A stretch of 64,000 nt of DNA, taken from contig NZ_JAHQZS010000002.1 of NCBI RefSeq assembly GCF_019061145.1, forward strand, positions 62,001 to 126,000, written 5' to 3'. Under the pieces are notes generated by a model. It ran no database searches. It saw nothing but the letters and a program-made list of their open reading frames with translations, and was not told the origin of the DNA. This stretch comes from Anianabacter salinae (lineage in GTDB: Bacteria > Pseudomonadota > Alphaproteobacteria > Rhodobacterales > Rhodobacteraceae). Below, in pieces: positions 40,777 to 52,347 of the stretch. Position numbers and translations under genes: made by a program. Within the stretch, counting starts at the first letter, position 1; the number at the start of each line of letters is the position of its first letter.

Positions 40777-42987
40777 ATGGCGGCCAAGGCGACAACGAAC
40801 AAGACGGAAGGCGCTGTGCCCGTGAACCCGGAGGCAGCGCGCGCGATCGCCGCCGGGGCGCATGGTGATCCGTTCTCGGTTCTGGGGCCACACAGGGTGG
40901 GGCGCAGCAAGATCGTGCGCGCCTTCGTGCCGGACGCAACGGCGATGACGTTGATCGCGGGCGGCAAGGACATCGCAATGGACCCGCTTGAGGGGCTGCC
41001 GGGGTTCTTCACCGGCAAGCCGGGCCGCGCGAGCGCCTACCGCCTGCGCATCACAACGCCGGATGCGACCTGGGAGGCCGACGATCCCTACCGCTTTGGC
41101 CCGATCATGGGCGAGATGGACGAATACCTTTTGGGCGAGGGCACGCACCGCCACGTCTGGCAGGTGCTGGGCGCACACCCCATGACGCATGAGGGGGCCG
41201 AGGGCGTCGGCTTCGCCGTCTGGGCGCCCAACGCGGAACGGGTGTCGGTGGTCGGCAACTTCAACACCTGGGACGGGCGGCGTCATCCGATGCGGCGGCG
41301 CGGCTCGACCGGCGTGTGGGAGCTGTTCATTCCCGGCCTGACCGAGGGCGAGCATTACAAGTTCGAAATCCGCGGTGCGGGCGGCCAGATGGTGCCTCTC
41401 AAGGCCGATCCGGTGGGGTTCGGCGCCGAACACCCGCCCGCCACCGCCAGCGTCGTGCGCCGTATCGGCACCCATGACTGGCAGGACAAGGGCTGGCTCG
41501 ACATCCGGCACGAGGCGCACCGCGTCGATGCGCCGATCTCGGTGTACGAGGTTCACCTCGGCAGTTGGCGCAAGGCCGATGGCGGTGCCCGGCCGCTCAG
41601 CTATGTGGAACTGGCCGACCAGCTTGTCGGCTATGCCGCCGACATGGGGTTCACCCATATCGAGCTGATGCCGGTGGGAGAGCATCCCTTTGACGGCAGC
41701 TGGGGGTATCAGCCGGTGGGCCTGTTCGCGCCGACGATCCGCCACGGGACACCCGCCGAATATGCCGCCTTCGTCGATGCGGCGCACGCGCGCGGGCTGG
41801 GGATCATCATGGACTGGGTGCCGGGGCACTTCCCATCGGATGCGCATGGGCTGGCGCGGTTCGACGGCACGGCGCTTTATGAACACGCCGACCCGCGCGA
41901 GGGGTTTCACCAGGACTGGAACACGCTGATCTACAACTTTGGCCGCACCGAGGTGGCCAACTACCTGATGTCCAACGCCTTGTATTGGCTCGAGGAATTT
42001 CACGTCGACGGGCTGCGCGTCGATGCGGTCGCCTCGATGCTGTACCGCGACTACAGCCGCAAGGCCGGGGAATGGGTGCCGAACAAGGACGGCGGGCGCG
42101 AGAATTACGAGGCGATTGATCTTCTCAAGACGATGAACACCGTCGTCTATGGCGAAATTCCCGGCATCCTGACCGTGGCCGAGGAATCCACCGCCTTTCC
42201 CGGCGTGTCACGGCCCGTCGATCACGGCGGGCTTGGCTTTGGGTTCAAGTGGAACATGGGGTGGATGAACGACACCCTGCGGTACATGGAGAAGGACCCG
42301 ATCCACCGCCGTCACCACCACCATGACCTGACCTTCGGACTGACCTACGCGTTCTCGGAAAACTACATCCTGCCGATCAGCCATGACGAGGTGGTGCACG
42401 GCAAAGGCAGCATGATCGCCAAGATGCCCGGCTCCGACTGGGAGAAATTCGCCAACTTGCGCGCCTACTACGGTTTCATGTGGACGCACCCGGGCAAGAA
42501 GCTTCTGTTCATGGGGCAGGAGTTTGCCCAGTGGGACGAATGGAACCACGGCCGGTCACTGGACTGGCATCTTCTGGACGGCGCGCCGCACCGGGGCATC
42601 CAGAGCCTCGTGCGCGACCTCAACCACCTATATCGCGGCACGCCCGCGCTGCATGTGAACGACACGCGGCCCGAAGGCTTTGGCTGGCTTGAACTCAACG
42701 ATGCCGACCGGTCGGTCTATGCCTGGATGCGAAAGGGCGGGCCGGGCGACAAGCCTGCGGTGATCGCTCTCAACATGACGCCCGTGCCGCGTGACGGCTA
42801 TCGCATCGGCTTTCCGGGCGGCGGGCACTGGCGCGAGGCGCTGAACACGGACGCCGAGGTCTACGGCGGCGGCAACCGGGGCAACGGGGGCGGCATTGCC
42901 ACCGAGAACGTGCCGTGGATGGGGCAGGAGCAGTCGGCGGAGATCGTCATTCCGCCGCTCTCGGCCGTGATTTTCGTGCAGGACTGA
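40777..42987 (+). CDS. glgB: 1,4-alpha-glucan branching enzyme
   Basis: GlgB moves short alpha-1,4 chains to alpha-1,6 positions. The 736-residue GH13 protein has an N-terminal carbohydrate-binding module ([18 protein letters not shown]), and catalytic residues in [14 protein letters not shown] (nucleophile Asp), TVAEEST (acid Glu) and [15 protein letters not shown] (Asp). It is the second gene of the operon. Confidence 0.96.
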   Translation: MAAKATTNKTEGAVPVNPEAARAIAAGAHGDPFSVLGPHRVGRSKIVRAFVPDATAMTLIAGGKDIAMDPLEGLPGFFTGKPGRASAYRLRITTPDATWEADDPYRFGPIMGEMDEYLLGEGTHRHVWQVLGAHPMTHEGAEGVGFAVWAPNAERVSVVGNFNTWDGRRHPMRRRGSTGVWELFIPGLTEGEHYKFEIRGAGGQMVPLKADPVGFGAEHPPATASVVRRIGTHDWQDKGWLDIRHEAHRVDAPISVYEVHLGSWRKADGGARPLSYVELADQLVGYAADMGFTHIELMPVGEHPFDGSWGYQPVGLFAPTIRHGTPAEYAAFVDAAHARGLGIIMDWVPGHFPSDAHGLARFDGTALYEHADPREGFHQDWNTLIYNFGRTEVANYLMSNALYWLEEFHVDGLRVDAVASMLYRDYSRKAGEWVPNKDGGRENYEAIDLLKTMNTVVYGEIPGILTVAEESTAFPGVSRPVDHGGLGFGFKWNMGWMNDTLRYMEKDPIHRRHHHHDLTFGLTYAFSENYILPISHDEVVHGKGSMIAKMPGSDWEKFANLRAYYGFMWTHPGKKLLFMGQEFAQWDEWNHGRSLDWHLLDGAPHRGIQSLVRDLNHLYRGTPALHVNDTRPEGFGWLELNDADRSVYAWMRKGGPGDKPAVIALNMTPVPRDGYRIGFPGGGHWREALNTDAEVYGGGNRGNGGGIATENVPWMGQEQSAEIVIPPLSAVIFVQD

Positions 42988-43014
42988 CCTGCAGGGACAA
43001 AAAGGGGGGACGAC

Positions 43015-44286
43015 ATGCAACCGACGCCGAACACGAGGCTTTCCAGCCGGGCCATGGCCTTTGTCCTTGCGGGCGGCCGGGGGAGCCGTCTCAAGGAACT
43101 GACGGACCGCCGGGCCAAACCTGCCGTCTACTTTGGCGGCAAGACCCGGATCATCGACTTTGCGCTGTCGAACGCGGTCAATTCGGGTATCCGCAAGATG
43201 GCCATCGCGACGCAATACAAGGCGCATTCGCTGATCCGGCATTGCCAGCGCGGCTGGAACTTCTTTCGCGCCGAGCGGAACGAATACCTCGACATCCTGC
43301 CCGCGTCGCAGCGCGTGGACGAGAACAAGTGGTACATGGGCACCGCCGATGCCGTGACCCAGAACATCGACATCGTCGATGACTACGGCGTCGACTACGT
43401 CATCATCCTGGCGGGCGACCACATCTACAAGATGGACTACGAGGTGATGCTGCGTCAGCACGTCGAGACCGGCGCCGATGTGACCGTCGGCTGCCTGACC
43501 GTGCCCCGCGCCGAGGCGTCGGCCTTTGGCGTGATGGCGGTCGACAAGACCCGGCGGATCACAAGCTTTCTGGAAAAGCCCAAGGACCCGCCCGCGATGC
43601 CGGGCGATCCCGACAATGCGCTGGCGTCGATGGGTATCTATGTCTTCAACTGGCCGTTCCTGCGCGATCTTCTGATCCGCGACGCCGAGGACCCCAATTC
43701 CAGCCACGATTTCGGCCATGACCTGATCCCCGACATCGTCAAGAACGGCAAGGCGATGGCGCATCTGTTCTCGGAAAGCTGTGTGACCAGCGGGATCGAG
43801 GATGAACCCTACTGGCGCGACGTGGGCACCATCGACGCGTTCTGGCAGGCCAACATCGACCTGACCGATTTCACGCCCAAGCTGGACCTCTACGACAACA
43901 GTTGGCCGATCTGGACCTACGCCGAGATCAACCCGCCCGCCAAGTTCATCCACGACGAGGACGGCAGGCGCGGCTCGGCGATCTCGTCGCTGGTGTCGGG
44001 CAACTGTATCATTTCGGGCTCGGAAATCCGCAACTCGCTGCTGTTCACCGGCTGCCGGACGCACAGTTTCTCGGAACTGTCGTCGGTGGTGGCGCTGCCT
44101 TACGTTACGGTGAACCGGCAGGCGCGGCTGAAGAACTGCGTGATCGACAGGGGCGTGGACATCCCGCAGGGGCTGATCGTCGGGGAAGACCCCGAGGAAG
44201 ACGCCAAGTGGTTCCGCCGCACCGACAGCGGCATCGTCCTCGTCACGCAGGACATGATCGCCGCGCGTGCGGCTGCGAAAGGATAA
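43015..44286 (+). CDS. glgC: glucose-1-phosphate adenylyltransferase
   Basis: GlgC makes ADP-glucose, the committed precursor for glycogen. The 423-residue protein shows the nucleotide loop [33 protein letters not shown], the substrate segment [10 protein letters not shown] and a C-terminal left-handed beta-helix ([18 protein letters not shown]). Bacterial GlgC is allosterically controlled; the effector cannot be read here. glgA follows after 9 bp. Confidence 0.97.
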   Translation: MQPTPNTRLSSRAMAFVLAGGRGSRLKELTDRRAKPAVYFGGKTRIIDFALSNAVNSGIRKMAIATQYKAHSLIRHCQRGWNFFRAERNEYLDILPASQRVDENKWYMGTADAVTQNIDIVDDYGVDYVIILAGDHIYKMDYEVMLRQHVETGADVTVGCLTVPRAEASAFGVMAVDKTRRITSFLEKPKDPPAMPGDPDNALASMGIYVFNWPFLRDLLIRDAEDPNSSHDFGHDLIPDIVKNGKAMAHLFSESCVTSGIEDEPYWRDVGTIDAFWQANIDLTDFTPKLDLYDNSWPIWTYAEINPPAKFIHDEDGRRGSAISSLVSGNCIISGSEIRNSLLFTGCRTHSFSELSSVVALPYVTVNRQARLKNCVIDRGVDIPQGLIVGEDPEEDAKWFRRTDSGIVLVTQDMIAARAAAKG

Positions 44287-44295
44287 CACGCGCAG

Positions 44296-45744
44296 ATGAC
44301 CCGCAACGTCCTGTCCGTCGCCTCGGAATGCGCGCCGCTTCTCAAGACCGGGGGGCTGGCCGATGTCGTCGGCGCGCTTCCCGGCGCGCTGGCCCGGCAC
44401 GGCTGGTCGATGCGGGTGCTGATGCCGGCTTACCGGGGGCTGCTGCCGCGTCTTGGCGGCGGCACCGCGCTGTGGTCGGGCGATCTGCAGGGCGGCAAGG
44501 CGCGCATCGTCGCGGCGGAGGCGTCCGGCACCCGGATGCTGCTGCTCGACGCGCCGCATCTCTATGACCGCGAGGGCGGCCCCTATGCCGGGGCCAAGGG
44601 CGATCACCCCGACAACCCGCAGCGCTTTGCCGCGCTGTGCAAGGCGGCACGGCTTGTCGCCGAGGGCGGCCTGTCGGATGGCTGGCAGCCCGAGATCCTG
44701 CACGCCCATGACTGGCAGGCGGGGCTTGCGCCCGCCTACCTGCGTTATGCCGGGGCGTCCCCGGTCAAGACCGTGATGACCGTGCACAACATCGCGTTCC
44801 AGGGCATCGCGGGCGCCGACCTTCTGGGGGGGCTGGGCCTGCCGGTGGCGGAATTCCACGCTGACGCGCTGGAATACTACGGCAACGTGTCGGCGCTGAA
44901 GGCCGGGCTGGTGACGGCGGATGCGATCACCACCGTGTCGCCGACCTATGCGTCCGAGTTGATGCGCCCGGAGTTCGGCATGGGGCTGGAAGGCATCATC
45001 TCGAAGCGCGCGGATTGCCTGCACGGCATCCTCAACGGCATCGACACCAGTGTCTGGTCGCCCGCCGCCGATCCCGAGATCGTCGCTTATGACGCCAGGA
45101 CGCTGAAGAAAAAGGCGCAGAACCGCGCGCGTCTTCTGGACGAGTTCGGCCTTGGCGATGTGCCGGGGCCGCTGGTCGTGGTGGTCAGCCGCCTGACTAC
45201 GCAGAAGGGCATCGACCTGATCCCCGAGGTTCTGCCCGAATTCATCCTGGCGGGCGGCGGTCTGGTCGTCCTCGGCTCCGGCGATGCCGGGCTGGAAGAG
45301 GCGATGCGCCGGGCGGCGGGCCGCTTCCCGGGCCGTGTCGGCGTCAAGATCGGCTATGACGAGGCCCTGTCGCACCGCATCTTCGCGGGCGGCGATGCGG
45401 TGCTGGTGCCCTCGCGGTTCGAACCTTGCGGGCTGACGCAGATGATGGGGCTCAGCTATGGCACCGTGCCCGTCGTGGCCGCGACGGGCGGGCTGGCCGA
45501 TACGGTGATCCACGCCAACCCGATGGCGCTTGCCGCGAAAGCGGCGACGGGGATCACCTTTCACCCGACAGACGCGACCGCCCTGGGCGATGCGCTGCGG
45601 CGGCTGGTGCAGCTTCATGGCGATACGGCGCAATGGCAGATGGTGCAGAAGAACGGCATGAAGCAGCCCGTCGACTGGAACGCCTCGTCCGCCGCCTATG
45701 CCCGTCTGTATGAAAGCCTGCTGTCCGAAAGTCCCGCCGCGTGA
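44296..45744 (+). CDS. glgA: glycogen synthase (GT5)
   Basis: GlgA extends alpha-1,4 glucan from ADP-glucose. The 482-residue protein has the ADP-glucose-binding KTGGLADVVGALPGAL at its N-terminus and the C-terminal PSRFEPCGLTQM block with TGGLADTV. Its end overlaps the glgX start by 4 bp (GTGA), so the two are translationally coupled. Confidence 0.97.
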   Translation: MTRNVLSVASECAPLLKTGGLADVVGALPGALARHGWSMRVLMPAYRGLLPRLGGGTALWSGDLQGGKARIVAAEASGTRMLLLDAPHLYDREGGPYAGAKGDHPDNPQRFAALCKAARLVAEGGLSDGWQPEILHAHDWQAGLAPAYLRYAGASPVKTVMTVHNIAFQGIAGADLLGGLGLPVAEFHADALEYYGNVSALKAGLVTADAITTVSPTYASELMRPEFGMGLEGIISKRADCLHGILNGIDTSVWSPAADPEIVAYDARTLKKKAQNRARLLDEFGLGDVPGPLVVVVSRLTTQKGIDLIPEVLPEFILAGGGLVVLGSGDAGLEEAMRRAAGRFPGRVGVKIGYDEALSHRIFAGGDAVLVPSRFEPCGLTQMMGLSYGTVPVVAATGGLADTVIHANPMALAAKAATGITFHPTDATALGDALRRLVQLHGDTAQWQMVQKNGMKQPVDWNASSAAYARLYESLLSESPAA

Positions 45745-47861
45745 ACGCAGTGCCGTCCGACATCAAATCCAGCCTCAAGCAGCATCCGCTGGCGTCCGGT
45801 CGCCCCGATCCGCTGGGCGCGACCTTTGATGGCGAGGGCGTGAACTTTGCCGTCTTCTCGGCCCATGCGCAGTTGGTGGAATTGTGCCTGTTCACCGAGG
45901 ATGGCCGCAAGGAGCGCGCGCGCATCCCGCTGACCGAGCGCGACGGCGATGTCTGGCACGTCTACGTGCGCGGCCTGACGCCCGGCACCCGTTATGGCTA
46001 CCGCGTGCACGGCCCCTACGAGCCCGAGGCGGGGCACCGGTTCAACCCCAACAAGCTGCTGCTGGACCCCTATGCCAAGAAGCTGGACGGACGCCTGAAA
46101 TGGTCGGACGCGCTGATGGGCTACAAGGTCGGCTCGAACCGGGCCGATCTGTCCTTCGACACCCGCGACAGCGCCTTTGCCATGCCGAAATCGGTCGTGG
46201 TGGACCCGTCCTTCAACTGGGGCAACGACACGCCCCCGCGCGTGCCGCGGTCGGAAACCGTGATCTACGAAGCGCACGCCAAGGGCCTGACCGAGACGCA
46301 CCCGCGCGTCGATCCGGCGGTTCAGGGCACCTACATGGGCGTCTGTTCGGAGCCGATGCTGGACCACCTGACGCGGCTGGGCGTCACCGCGGTCGAATTG
46401 CTGCCGGTGCATGCCTTTCTCGACGACCGGTTCCTGATCCAGAAGGGCTTGCGCAACTATTGGGGCTACCAGTCCATCGGCTTTTTCGCGCCCGAACCGC
46501 GTTACATGGCGCAGGGCGAGATCTGGGAGTTCCAGACGATGGTGCGCCGCCTTCATTCGGCGGGCATCGAGGTGATCCTCGACGTGGTCTACAACCACTC
46601 GGGCGAGGGCAACGAGATGGGGCCGACGCTGGCCTTTCGCGGGCTGGACAACGCCAGTTATTACCGGCTGCTCGATGGGCGCCATTACATCAACGACACC
46701 GGCACCGGGAACACGCTGAACGTCAAGCATCCCGCCGTGCTGCGAATGGTGATGGACAGTTTGCGCTACTGGGTCGAGGTGATGCACGTCGACGGCTTCC
46801 GGTTTGATCTTGCCACCACGCTGGCGCGCGAGGCGGACGGGTTCGATCCGCATGGCGGGTTTCTCGACACGATCCGGCAGGACCCTGTCCTGTCCCGCGT
46901 CAAGCTGATCGCCGAGCCGTGGGACATCGGGCCGGGCGGCTACCAGGTCGGAAGCTGGCCGCATCCGTTTCTTGAGTGGAACGACAAGTACCGAGACGGG
47001 GTTCGGCGGTTCTGGCGGGGCGGGGATCTTTTGACCTCGGACCTGTCCAAGCGCATCCTCGGCAGCGCCGACGAGTTCGACCATTCGGGCCGCGCCGCCA
47101 CCGCGTCGGTGAATTTCCTGACCGCGCATGACGGCTTCACGTTGCAGGATGTGGTCAGCTATTCCAAGAAGCACAACGCCGCCAACGGCGAGGACAACCG
47201 CGACGGCCATTCCGAGAATTTCTCGGACAATTTCGGCGTCGAGGGTCCGGCAGACGATCCCGGCATCACCGCGCGCCGCCTGCAGCGCAAGCGCAACATG
47301 CTGGCGACGCTGTTCCTGAGCCAGGGCACGCCGATGCTGCTGGCTGGCGACGAATTCGGCAACAGCCAGGGCGGCAACAACAACGCCTATGCCCAGGACA
47401 ACGAGACCGGCTGGCTGGACTGGTCGGACCCCGACGATGCGCTGACCGATTTCGTGGCCAAGCTGACGCGGATACGGCGCGAGCATCCAGTGCTAAGGCA
47501 ACGGCTGTTCCTGCACTCGCGCCCGCGCCGCAAGGACGGCATCCCCGACGTGGTCTGGCGCCTGCCGGACGGCACCGCGCCCGAGCCGCGCGACTGGCAC
47601 AATCCCGGCTGGAAAGCGCTGTGCGTCGAAATCCGCACCTCTTACGGGACGCCAGACTATGCCGCCTCGGATGACGTGATCTTCGCGGTGTTCAACGCAG
47701 GCGGTGAGGTCGAGGTGACCTTGCCGGTCCTTCCCGACGGCCTTGTGTGGGAAAACATCCTTGATACGGCGGAACCCGAAGCCGGGCCGAATTGCGTTAC
47801 ATCGGACATTGTGCGCGTGCCGTCCGAGGCCGTGCTGGCCTATGCGCGCACCCAAATCTGA
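45741..47861 (+). CDS. glgX: glycogen debranching enzyme
   Basis: GlgX hydrolyses alpha-1,6 branches of phosphorylase limit dextrin. The 706-residue GH13 protein shows EAHAKGLTETHP, catalytic DGFRFDLATTLAR (nucleophile), KLIAEPWDIG (acid) and TAHDGFTLQD. The start is GTG at 45741, inside the glgA stop overlap. It lies 13 bp before pgm. Confidence 0.96.
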   Translation: MNAVPSDIKSSLKQHPLASGRPDPLGATFDGEGVNFAVFSAHAQLVELCLFTEDGRKERARIPLTERDGDVWHVYVRGLTPGTRYGYRVHGPYEPEAGHRFNPNKLLLDPYAKKLDGRLKWSDALMGYKVGSNRADLSFDTRDSAFAMPKSVVVDPSFNWGNDTPPRVPRSETVIYEAHAKGLTETHPRVDPAVQGTYMGVCSEPMLDHLTRLGVTAVELLPVHAFLDDRFLIQKGLRNYWGYQSIGFFAPEPRYMAQGEIWEFQTMVRRLHSAGIEVILDVVYNHSGEGNEMGPTLAFRGLDNASYYRLLDGRHYINDTGTGNTLNVKHPAVLRMVMDSLRYWVEVMHVDGFRFDLATTLAREADGFDPHGGFLDTIRQDPVLSRVKLIAEPWDIGPGGYQVGSWPHPFLEWNDKYRDGVRRFWRGGDLLTSDLSKRILGSADEFDHSGRAATASVNFLTAHDGFTLQDVVSYSKKHNAANGEDNRDGHSENFSDNFGVEGPADDPGITARRLQRKRNMLATLFLSQGTPMLLAGDEFGNSQGGNNNAYAQDNETGWLDWSDPDDALTDFVAKLTRIRREHPVLRQRLFLHSRPRRKDGIPDVVWRLPDGTAPEPRDWHNPGWKALCVEIRTSYGTPDYAASDDVIFAVFNAGGEVEVTLPVLPDGLVWENILDTAEPEAGPNCVTSDIVRVPSEAVLAYARTQI

Positions 47862-47865
47862 CTAG

Positions 47866-49506
<1,641 letters not shown>

Positions 49507-49520
49507 AGGCGGGCGTCGGT

Positions 49521-49570
49521 GGGGGGCTCTGCCCCCCACACCCCCCGGAGGTATTTGTGGACCAAAGATG
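49521..49570 (+). repeat. GC-rich intergenic hairpin with interspersed motif
   Basis: GGGGGGC (49521-49527) and GCCCCCC (49531-49537) form a perfect 7-bp stem with a TCT loop, followed by CCGGAGGTATTTGTGGACCA. This matches a type of intergenic repeat common at gene ends in this group. Its last bases touch the amylosucrase start. Confidence 0.6.
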
Positions 49571-51472
49571 ACAGGTGCGGGCTTGGCAGAGACGGCTGTT
49601 GCGAGCGATCAGAGGCTTTTCGAGATGCGGCTGGCGCGCAGCCGGGACGATCTGTTCGGGATGCTGGAGCGGCTTTATGGCCAGCGCGGTGATTATGAGG
49701 CGTTTCGCGGCAAGCTGATGACGGCGCTGCGCAAGGCCTGGGAAGCGCGGCCGGAGGATCTGAAGTGGCTGGACCTTGCGCGCGATCTGGAGCCGGACTG
49801 GTTCCAGCGCGAGGGGCAGGTCGGCTATGTGTTCTACATCGACCGTTTCGCAGGGACGCTGAAGGGCGTGCTCGACCGGCTGGATTACCTTGAAGACCTC
49901 GGCGTCACCTACGTGCATTTCATGCCTTGCCTCAAGCCGCGCAAGGGCGACAGCGACGGTGGCTATTCGGTCGCCGACTATCGCAGCATCAATCCCGCCT
50001 ACGGCACGATGCAGGAGTTCGAGGAGGTGGCGGCGGCGCTGCGGGCGCGCGGCATCTCGGTCTGCATCGACATGGTCCTGAACCACACCGCGCGCGAACA
50101 TGCCTGGGCCCGCAAGGCGCGCAAGGGCGATGCGCGCTACCGCGACTATTACCTGACCTTTGAGACCGACAAGCTGCCGCGTGCCTATGAGGAATACCTC
50201 GTCGAGGTGTTTCCCGACACCGCGCCCGGCAGCTTTAGCTATGACGCTGATATGGGGCGCTGGGTCTGGACCACGTTCAACACCCATCAGTGGGATCTCA
50301 ACTGGGCGAACCCTGCCGTGTTCCTCGAAATGGTCGAGGTGATGCTGTATCTCGCCAATCGCGGCGCCGAGGTGCTGCGGCTGGATGCGGTCGCGTTCAT
50401 GTGGAAGCGCCTTGGCACACGCTGCCAGTCCGAACCCGAGGTGCACATGATCCTGCAGGCGCTGCGCGCCGCCTGCCGGATCGCCGCGCCCGCCGTGATC
50501 CACCTGGAAGAAGCGATCGTGTCGCCGGGCGAGATGATCCCATACCTTGGCGCGGGCGAGCATACCGGCAAGGAGGGCAACCTTGCCTATCACAACAGCC
50601 TGATGGTGCAGTTCTGGTCGGCGCTGGCGGCGCGCGACACCGCCCTGATGACCCATGTGATGCGCACGCATTTCCCGCCCGTGGTGCAGAACGCGACCTA
50701 TGCCACCTATATCCGCTGCCATGACGACATCGGCTGGGCGGTCACCGACGAGGACGCGGCGGCGGTGGGGCTGTCGGGGCCTGCGCACCGGGCCTTCCTG
50801 TCGGAATTCTACGAGGGCGGGTTTCCGGGCAGTTTCGCGAAGGGCGCCCTGTTTCAGGTCAACGAGGAGACCGGCGACAAGCGGATCTCGGGGTCTTTCG
50901 CGTCGCTGGCGGGGCTGGAGGCGGCGCTCGAGGCGGGCGATGTGCGCGGCGTCGATCTGGCGATCGACCGCATCCTGACGGGCCATGCGCTGATCGCGTC
51001 CTATGGCGGTATTCCGTTGATCTACATGGGGGACGAGCTGGGCCTTCTGAATGACTACGGCTATGCGGACGTGCCTGCCCATGCCCATGACAGCCGCTGG
51101 GTGCACCGCCCCGCGATGGACTGGGAGGCAGCGGCGGGCGCAGCGGCGGAAGGGACCGGCGTTGCGGCGCGCATCCACCGGGGCGTGCGGCAGATCATGG
51201 CGGCGCGGGCGCGTCTGGCGCCGCTGCATGGCGGGAACGCGACGCTGGTTCAGGACACCGGCAGCCGGGCGCTGTTCGCCTTCACCCGCGAGGCACCGGC
51301 GGGGGCGGTGCTGTGCCTGTTCAACTTCACCGAAGGGTGGCATTCGGTCTCGGCCGACTGGTGCCGCGACAATGGCGTGCGGCTGTTCCGGGACGGGTTG
51401 TCGGGCAGCGGTGTCGAGACCGGGAACGGGCGCGTCGCGCTGCCGCCCTATGCGCGGCTTTGGTTGATGTGA
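49568..51472 (+). CDS. amylosucrase (GH13_4)
   Basis: Amylosucrase transfers glucosyl units from sucrose to an alpha-1,4 glucan and releases fructose. The 634-residue protein shows YVFYIDRFAGTLKGV, VHFMPCLKPRKGDSDGGYSVADY, nucleophile Asp in VLRLDAVAFMW, acid Glu in VIHLEEAIVSPG and third carboxylate in CHDDIGW. Residues around the second half (DYGYADVPAHAHDSRWVHRP) match amylosucrases rather than general alpha-amylases. The first ATG (49568) has its nearest Shine-Dalgarno 16 bp away, inside a repeat, so the ATG at 49625 with AGAGG upstream is a serious alternative. It follows pgm by 61 bp. Confidence 0.88.
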   Translation: MTGAGLAETAVASDQRLFEMRLARSRDDLFGMLERLYGQRGDYEAFRGKLMTALRKAWEARPEDLKWLDLARDLEPDWFQREGQVGYVFYIDRFAGTLKGVLDRLDYLEDLGVTYVHFMPCLKPRKGDSDGGYSVADYRSINPAYGTMQEFEEVAAALRARGISVCIDMVLNHTAREHAWARKARKGDARYRDYYLTFETDKLPRAYEEYLVEVFPDTAPGSFSYDADMGRWVWTTFNTHQWDLNWANPAVFLEMVEVMLYLANRGAEVLRLDAVAFMWKRLGTRCQSEPEVHMILQALRAACRIAAPAVIHLEEAIVSPGEMIPYLGAGEHTGKEGNLAYHNSLMVQFWSALAARDTALMTHVMRTHFPPVVQNATYATYIRCHDDIGWAVTDEDAAAVGLSGPAHRAFLSEFYEGGFPGSFAKGALFQVNEETGDKRISGSFASLAGLEAALEAGDVRGVDLAIDRILTGHALIASYGGIPLIYMGDELGLLNDYGYADVPAHAHDSRWVHRPAMDWEAAAGAAAEGTGVAARIHRGVRQIMAARARLAPLHGGNATLVQDTGSRALFAFTREAPAGAVLCLFNFTEGWHSVSADWCRDNGVRLFRDGLSGSGVETGNGRVALPPYARLWLM

Positions 51473-51488
51473 GGGGCGGCAGCGGGGC

Positions 51489-51563
51489 GTGTCCCGCCCT
51501 ACAGGGCGGCGGATCCTTGATGCCTTTACCTGGGGAGGCGGGACAAGTCCCGCCCTACGGGCG
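51489..51563. repeat. paired GTCCCGCCCTAC repeats between convergent genes
   Basis: GTCCCGCCCTAC occurs at 51491-51502 and 51547-51558, each with flanking GGCGGG or GGGCGG that pairs with it into a hairpin. They sit between the amylosucrase and the convergent amidotransferase and look like a small REP-type element. Confidence 0.6.
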
Positions 51564-52265
51564 CTTGTGTTCGAAGAATGCGGCGATCCAGCGGGCCAGC
51601 GTGTCGGTGTCGGCGGGGTCGGCCAGCGAGGCGCGGGCGGCTGCGGTCACGTCCTCGGGCAGCTTGTCCTTCAGATGGTCGGTCAGCGCGGCGATGAAGC
51701 CGGGCGTCATCTCGGGGTGATACTCGGTGGTGAAGACGCTGTCCCCCAGCCGGAAGCCGCCGATGGCGCAGCCGGGCGCGGTAAGCACCACCTCGGCGCC
51801 GGGGGGCGCGCGCAGCACCTGCTCGCCGTGCGCCGCGTATTGCCGCACCGACGGGGGCGCACCGTCCATCCAGGGGGCGGGCGCGGTCACTTGCGTCTCG
51901 ACCGTGCCCAGCACGAAGGGGCCCGGGTTGTCGCCGACCGCGCCGCCGAGCGCCTGCGCGATGGCCTGATGGCCAAAGCAGGCCCCGAACAGCGGCACGC
52001 CTGCATTGTGTCCCTTGCGCAGCAGATCCATCAGCCGCAGCGTCCAGTCCTCGCCCGAGCGCACAGAGGCGGGGCTGCCGGTGACGATGACGCCGTCGAA
52101 GGACGAAAGATCGCCCGGAAACACGCCGTCCTTCACCGCGAAGACCTCGAACGTCCAGTCCGGGCGCAGGGGGGCGAGCAGGGCGCGCCACTTGTCGCCG
52201 TCGCGGGGATGGCGGCGCGCGAAATCGGACTCGTCGGTGTTCGCCATCAGGATCGCGATCTTCAT
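51555..52265 (-). CDS. class I glutamine amidotransferase-like hydrolase
   Basis: This 236-residue GATase1 protein resembles GMP synthase-type stand-alone amidotransferases. The nucleophile Cys is in FGACFGHQAIA, and the catalytic His/Glu pair in EYHPEM. It has no synthetase domain. The N-terminus MKIAILMANTDESDFA matches its family. It is divergent from the P450 and glutamine-synthetase-like genes. In the aniline and isopropylamine pathways comparable proteins handle gamma-glutamyl amides, so it may cleave such an amide here; that is inference. Confidence 0.82.
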   Translation of the reverse strand: MKIAILMANTDESDFARRHPRDGDKWRALLAPLRPDWTFEVFAVKDGVFPGDLSSFDGVIVTGSPASVRSGEDWTLRLMDLLRKGHNAGVPLFGACFGHQAIAQALGGAVGDNPGPFVLGTVETQVTAPAPWMDGAPPSVRQYAAHGEQVLRAPPGAEVVLTAPGCAIGGFRLGDSVFTTEYHPEMTPGFIAALTDHLKDKLPEDVTAAARASLADPADTDTLARWIAAFFEHKRP

Positions 52266-52288
52266 CGGGGCCTCCGGGTGAAAACGGG

Positions 52289-52318
52289 TTGCCAGCCCCC
52301 TGAATAGGGTGGTTAGAC
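52289..52318 (+). promoter_or_regulatory. candidate promoter for the P450 gene
   Basis: TTGCCA (52289-52294), an 18-bp spacer and TTAGAC (52313-52318) lie 30 bp before the P450 start codon. A palindromic operator follows immediately (52322-52339). The hexamers are only moderate matches. Confidence 0.4.
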
Positions 52319-52321
52319 TGA

Positions 52322-52339
52322 TCGTTGCAAGTGAAACGA
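52322..52339. promoter_or_regulatory. 18-bp palindrome, candidate operator shared by divergent genes
   Basis: TCGTTGCAAGTGAAACGA is self-complementary at 14 of 18 positions. It lies in the 82-bp region between the divergent amidotransferase and P450 genes, just past the candidate -10 element. A TetR- or GntR-like regulator could bind it; none is encoded beside it. Confidence 0.5.
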
Positions 52340-52347
52340 GTTTGCCG

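Noticed and set aside
38325-41018. 897-codon minus-strand frame opposite glgP
   Set aside because: Antisense to glgP; no start signal and no domain.
42628-45633. 1001-codon minus-strand frame opposite the end of glgB, glgC and glgA
   Set aside because: Antisense to three certain enzymes, with low-complexity His/Arg/Gln-rich translation and no motifs.
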